From Alcaligenaceae bacterium UBA6179 (GTDB taxonomy: Bacteria; Pseudomonadota; Gammaproteobacteria; Burkholderiales; Burkholderiaceae_B), in assembly GCA_002422175.1 (NCBI GenBank), contig DITR01000168.1, positions 1 to 7,692 on the forward strand: DNA of 7,692 nucleotides. The letters are read 5' to 3'. Below the pieces are notes generated by a model. It had not been told where the DNA came from. It did not search any database and saw only the letters and a program-made list of their open reading frames with translations. Numbering within the stretch: the stretch's first letter is position 1; the number at the start of each line of letters is the position of its first letter. Of the stretch, positions 4,467-7,692 are shown piece after piece. Both the position numbers and the translations under genes were made by a program.

Positions 4467-7052
4467 TTGCAAAGTGAGCATACTGTGGAAGAAACCAAAA
4501 ATTTACACCCTGTACCGCTTATGCACCCCGCATTAGAATCAGCGAGTGAATACATAGTTGACGCGTGGCAGCGTAACGTACTGTACACAGACGTGATGCG
4601 TCAGCGCGGTAACCAGTACCAGCGGCATATGGCTAAAAAAGCACCCAATGTGTTGAGCATGAAGGCAGAGCTGGTAATAGATGGTCGCACACTAGAGCAC
4701 CCTGTCAACTACATGTTGACCCTGATTACCCCCCCCAAAGACATGCCTATTGACCCCATCAAACGACCTTTCGTGGTGGTTGACCCGCGTGCCGGCCACG
4801 GCCCTGGCATCGCCGGCTTTAAGCCTGAAAGTGAAATTGGCGTTGCCGTTGCAGCCGGTCACCCCTGTTATTTCATTGGTTTTCTTCCCCAACCTGAACC
4901 CGAGCAAACCGTTGAAGACGTTGCTATAGCTGAAACCGTATTTTTAGAAGAAGTCATTAAAAGGCACCCCGATGCTGAGGGCAAGCCTGTTGTCATCGGT
5001 AATTGCCAGGCCGGTTGGCAAATTATGATGGCCGCTGCCGCTAGACCTGAGCTTTTTGGCCCGATTATTATTGCGGGTGCACCCTTATCTTACTGGGCCG
5101 GTTGGCGCGGTAAAAATCCCATGCGTTATTCGGGCGGTTTAGCCGGCGGTTCTTGGCTGACCATGTTGGCCAGTGATTTGGGTGGCGGCAAGTTTGATGG
5201 TGCCACGCTTGTTCAAAATTTTGAGGGCCTCAACCCTTCCAACACCTATTGGTCAAAGCAGTACAACCTGTATTCAAACATTGATACCGAAGCCACGCGC
5301 TATCTTGGGTTTGAACGCTGGTGGGGTGGTCATGTTTTTTTAAATGGTAAAGAAATTCAGTATATTGTTGATAATTTATTTATTGGCAATCGTCTTTCTT
5401 CTGCTCGATTAGTCACCCGCGATGGTGTGCGCCTTGATTTGCGTAATATTAAATCGCCCATTATTGTCTTTTGCTCAAAGGGCGATGACATCACGCCCCC
5501 GCCACAAGCTTTGGGATGGATCCTCGATTTATATCGAAACGACAATGAAATTTTGGCGCATGGCCAAACCATTGTTTATGCTGTTCACGAAAGCATTGGT
5601 CACTTAGGTATTTTTGTTTCAGGCGCAATTGCTAAAAAAGAACACCGAGAATTTACCTGCAACATTGACATGATTGACCTTTTGCCAGCCGGCATCTATG
5701 AGGCTGTGATTCGCGACAAAACACCCGACACCCATAACGCCGATTTAGCATATGGCGACTATGTGATGACTTTTGAACGTCGCCACTTGGCTGACATTGA
5801 AAAAATTGTCGAACCCAACATTGAAGATGATCGTCGCTTTGCAACGGTGTCGCGTATTTCACAAGTCAACCAAGGGCTTTACAAAAGTTTTTTACAACCG
5901 CTTGTCAAAATGATGGTTACACCTCAATCGACAGAGTGGTTACAAAAAACAAACCGATTACGCTTGCCTTACGAAACCATCTCAGACAAAAACCCGCTCA
6001 TTGCCAGCATGGCTCCTGTCGCGGTTCAAGTTAAAAATCACCGTCAGGCTGTCGCAGCAGACAACCCTTTTTTACAGCTTGAAAAGCAAATTTCAAAGTC
6101 TATTGAATCAACGTTAGATATCTGGGGGCAATGGCGTGATGCCTTGGTTGAACAAACCTTTATGTCGGTCTATGGTTCGCCATTGGTGCAAGACCTTGCT
6201 GGGTTAGGCGCTAAAGAAGGTGCACCGCGTGCACACCCAGGCGTTTCACCCGAGCATATTGATTTTGTTAATAGTCGCCGCGATGAACTTCAAAAACTTG
6301 TGACTTGTGGCGGTATACGCGAAGCCAGCATTCGTGTACTGATGTACATTTCACAAGCGCAGGGTGGCGTAGACGAGCGTAGTTTTAATTTGATTCGTCG
6401 TTTACGTTCAACTGAAGAGCATCGTTTAACTCTTGATGCGTTCAAACGAATTGTGCGTGAACAAGCCATGGTGATGGTGGTTGACCCACACGGTGCCATT
6501 GAATCATTGCCTATCTTGCTTGAAAACCATACCCCAGAAGCGCTCCGTCACGCAATAGACTTTACCCAACAGGTTGCTATGGCCAGCGGCACATTAAACG
6601 AAGTGGGTCGTGATCGTTTAAAACAGGTTATTGCACTCTTTGATCAAGCGGCTAAAACAGCTGAGCGTCGCGGTAAACAGCCCCAAATGGAATCGGTTTC
6701 ATTAAGCCGTGTGGTACTAACAGCAGATCAAGCGAAACAACTTGTTATACCTGGGCTCACCCAGCTAACTGAAAATGTTGTGATAAAAGAATCTGTGACG
6801 ACAGATGCGAAAGAATCTGTAGATGCGTTTGTGAAAGCACTTGTTAAAACTCAGGCCAAAGCACCGGTCAAAGCACCTGTTAAGCCAGCTGTTAAAGTAC
6901 TTGTCAAAGCACCAGTCAAAGAACCCGTAAAGCCAGTTGTGAATGAGCCCGTCAAAGCACCCGTTAAAGTTAAAGCCCAAGCAAAAGCCTCAACAGCATC
7001 TGCTTGGTCGTCGACTGAAAGCACAAAAGCTAAAAAACCAATTAAAAAATAA
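4467..7052 (+). CDS. DUF3141-family PHA-synthase-like alpha/beta hydrolase with basic repeat tail
   Basis: An 861-codon cytosolic-looking protein of the DUF3141 family, whose members are often annotated as 3-hydroxyalkanoate synthetases; the reaction is not established. The N-terminal AWQRNVLYTDVMRQRGNQY (33-51) is typical of this family. The hydrolase core has the nucleophile elbow VIGNCQAGW (176-184) with Cys180, the acid strand VFCSKGDDITPP (334-345) with Asp340, and HESIGHLGIFVSG (374-386) with His379, matching the Cys-Asp-His order of PhaC synthases. A helical, charged middle/C-terminal part (about 440-740) has no motif I recognise. Residues 787-834 form twelve tetrads with Lys at the fourth place in eleven of them, ending in a Lys-rich terminus. 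No signal peptide or clear membrane span is seen. The start shown is TTG 4467; GTG 4485 has a better placed AGTGAG and may be the true start. It has its own symmetric promoter and converges on pgk. Confidence 0.88.
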   Translation: MQSEHTVEETKNLHPVPLMHPALESASEYIVDAWQRNVLYTDVMRQRGNQYQRHMAKKAPNVLSMKAELVIDGRTLEHPVNYMLTLITPPKDMPIDPIKRPFVVVDPRAGHGPGIAGFKPESEIGVAVAAGHPCYFIGFLPQPEPEQTVEDVAIAETVFLEEVIKRHPDAEGKPVVIGNCQAGWQIMMAAAARPELFGPIIIAGAPLSYWAGWRGKNPMRYSGGLAGGSWLTMLASDLGGGKFDGATLVQNFEGLNPSNTYWSKQYNLYSNIDTEATRYLGFERWWGGHVFLNGKEIQYIVDNLFIGNRLSSARLVTRDGVRLDLRNIKSPIIVFCSKGDDITPPPQALGWILDLYRNDNEILAHGQTIVYAVHESIGHLGIFVSGAIAKKEHREFTCNIDMIDLLPAGIYEAVIRDKTPDTHNADLAYGDYVMTFERRHLADIEKIVEPNIEDDRRFATVSRISQVNQGLYKSFLQPLVKMMVTPQSTEWLQKTNRLRLPYETISDKNPLIASMAPVAVQVKNHRQAVAADNPFLQLEKQISKSIESTLDIWGQWRDALVEQTFMSVYGSPLVQDLAGLGAKEGAPRAHPGVSPEHIDFVNSRRDELQKLVTCGGIREASIRVLMYISQAQGGVDERSFNLIRRLRSTEEHRLTLDAFKRIVREQAMVMVVDPHGAIESLPILLENHTPEALRHAIDFTQQVAMASGTLNEVGRDRLKQVIALFDQAAKTAERRGKQPQMESVSLSRVVLTADQAKQLVIPGLTQLTENVVIKESVTTDAKESVDAFVKALVKTQAKAPVKAPVKPAVKVLVKAPVKEPVKPVVNEPVKAPVKVKAQAKASTASAWSSTESTKAKKPIKK
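6786..6820 (+). repeat. Short direct repeat in the DUF3141 gene (11 bp twice)
   Basis: AAAGAATCTGT occurs at 6786-6796 and again, in the same frame, at 6810-6820 (24 bp apart), each encoding the residues KESV. It lies just before the lysine tetrad tract and suggests that this part of the gene has grown by small in-frame duplications. Confidence 0.6.
6825..6968 (+). repeat. 12-bp-period coding repeat: lysine tetrad tail of the DUF3141 protein
   Basis: Twelve consecutive 12-bp units encode tetrads of the type x-P/x-V-K (residues 787-834). Lysine occupies the fourth place in eleven units and asparagine (826) in one. Consensus is APVK, with variants such as ALVK, PAVK, VLVK and EPVK. Unit codons vary (GTC/GTT/GTG/GTA AAA), so the DNA copies are diverged while the protein pattern is kept. 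The tail from 787 to the end has 18 Lys, no Arg and 3 acidic residues. Such Lys/Ala/Pro repeats resemble histone-H1-like tails of AlgP and of the PHA granule protein PhaF. Confidence 0.85.
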
Positions 7053-7065
7053 ATAAACTGAGCAA

Positions 7066-7101
7066 GCGCCTAAACGCATGACGGAAACTTTGTTTAGGCG
7101 C
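7066..7101 (-). terminator. Inverted repeat across the pgk stop codon (terminator candidate)
   Basis: GCGCCTAAAC (7066-7075) and GTTTAGGCGC (7092-7101) are perfect 10-bp arms around a 16-nt loop. The right arm covers the end of pgk including its stop codon. On the minus strand the stem is followed by a T-rich stretch (from about 7057 leftward) but not an immediate U-run, so termination of pgk is plausible yet weak. On the plus strand no T-run follows. It lies in the 41-nt gap where the DUF3141 and pgk genes converge. Confidence 0.4.
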
Positions 7102-7692
7102 GACTTTCAAGTACTTCAACAGCGGGTAAAACTTTACCCTCAAGAAACTCTAAAAAGGCCCCACCACCTGTTGAAATATAGTCGACTTTGTCAGTGATAC
7201 CAAACTTAGCAATAGCTGCCAATGTATCCCCACCCCCCGCTATTGAGAAACCAGTTGATTCAGCGATGGCTAACGAGACGCCCTGAGTACCCGCAGCAAA
7301 AGATTCAAACTCAAATACACCTAAGGGGCCATTCCAGACAATGGTGGCTGCATTTTTTAAAATAGCAGCTAACTTTGCTGTGGTTTGTGGCCCAATATCA
7401 AAAATATAATCATCTGCTTCAACGTCTTTGACATCTTTAACTTTTGCGGGCGTGTCAGCAGCAAAGGCTTTACCCACCACGACATCGACTGGTATGGGCA
7501 CATCAGCCCCTCTTGCCCGCATTTTTTCAATCACAGCACGAGCTTGAGCGACTTGATCGGGTTCAGCTAATGATTTACCAATAGGTAAGCCTGCGGCCAA
7601 TAAGAACGTATTGGCAATGCCACCGCCCACTATCAGCTGATCAACTTTATCGGCTAAAGACAACAATATAGACAACTTAGTTGATACCTTTG
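7094..7692 (-). CDS. pgk: Phosphoglycerate kinase (partial, C-terminal half; N-terminus off the right edge)
   Basis: Cytosolic glycolytic enzyme exchanging phosphate between 1,3-bisphosphoglycerate and ADP. The frame is open from the right edge; the first visible codons read KVSTKL, part of the conserved PGK substrate/hinge segment, followed by DQLIVGGGIANTFLLAAG. Further motifs are WNGPLGVFEFESFA, the nucleotide-loop sequence SIAGGGDTLAAI and the C-terminal STGGGAFLEFLEGK. About 199 codons are present; a complete PGK is about 390-400 aa, so roughly the first half is missing. An internal TTG at 7675-7673 is not the start. The gene would lie upstream of fba on the same strand, but three unrelated genes separate them. 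It ends convergently with the DUF3141 gene, 41 nt away. Confidence 0.97.
   Translation of the reverse strand, partial: KVSTKLSILLSLADKVDQLIVGGGIANTFLLAAGLPIGKSLAEPDQVAQARAVIEKMRARGADVPIPVDVVVGKAFAADTPAKVKDVKDVEADDYIFDIGPQTTAKLAAILKNAATIVWNGPLGVFEFESFAAGTQGVSLAIAESTGFSIAGGGDTLAAIAKFGITDKVDYISTGGGAFLEFLEGKVLPAVEVLESRA

Noticed and set aside
6825..6968. Could the 12-bp periodic tract be a CRISPR-like array or iteron cluster?
   Set aside because: Units are contiguous, in frame, diverged at silent positions and lack spacers; protein-level selection explains it.
6765..6980. Leftward frame with a periodic Phe/Asp/Cys pattern
   Set aside because: It is the antisense reading of the 12-bp coding repeat of the DUF3141 tail; the periodicity is inherited from the lysine tetrads.
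7094..7675. A complete 193-residue gene starting at TTG 7675
   Set aside because: The frame stays open to the edge and the preceding codons (KVSTK) match internal PGK sequence, so this is a truncated pgk, not a short gene.

Overview
The window looks like a chromosomal piece from a betaproteobacterium, most likely order Burkholderiales and perhaps Alcaligenaceae-like. This is inferred from gene order (a pgk ... fba-purC-purE glycolysis/purine string is familiar there), from the CbbA-type class II aldolase, the long-form PurC and a DUF3141 polyhydroxyalkanoate-synthase-like protein. Base composition is moderate (about half G+C by eye), lower than in the best-known members of that order. No rRNA, tRNA, CRISPR array, insertion sequence or phage gene was seen.

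Layout, left to right. Positions 1-2396 hold a leftward string read fba -> purC -> purE: class II fructose-bisphosphate aldolase, SAICAR synthetase, and an N5-CAIR mutase that runs off the left edge. Gaps of 16 and 26 nt suggest one transcript. A 98-nt divergent gap with a 7-bp inverted repeat separates fba from a rightward class I methyltransferase (2495-3655) with a long uncharacterised N-terminal part. Its 3' end overlaps by 38 bp, tail to tail, the leftward mog gene (3618-4247) for molybdopterin adenylyltransferase.

A 219-nt divergent region (4248-4466) follows. It carries a perfect 10-bp inverted repeat, a near-perfect 17-bp palindrome overlapping a plausible -35 box, and a good -10 box, all upstream of a rightward 861-codon DUF3141 gene (4467-7052). 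That protein has an alpha/beta-hydrolase core with a Cys-Asp-His set like PHA synthases and ends in a lysine-every-fourth-residue basic tail. It converges on the C-terminal two fifths or so of pgk (7094-7692, leftward, entering from the right edge), and a 10-bp stem sits across the pgk stop codon.

Functionally, pgk and fba are central glycolysis/Calvin-type enzymes and purC/purE act in de novo purine synthesis. The three genes between pgk and fba (DUF3141, mog, methyltransferase) interrupt that string, and pyruvate kinase, which often lies between pgk and fba in related genomes, is not here. The part most worth a second look is the DUF3141 gene: a PHA-synthase-like catalytic core, a histone-H1-like tail and a symmetrical operator-like promoter suggest a role linked to storage polymer or membrane/lipid metabolism, but its substrate cannot be read from the sequence.
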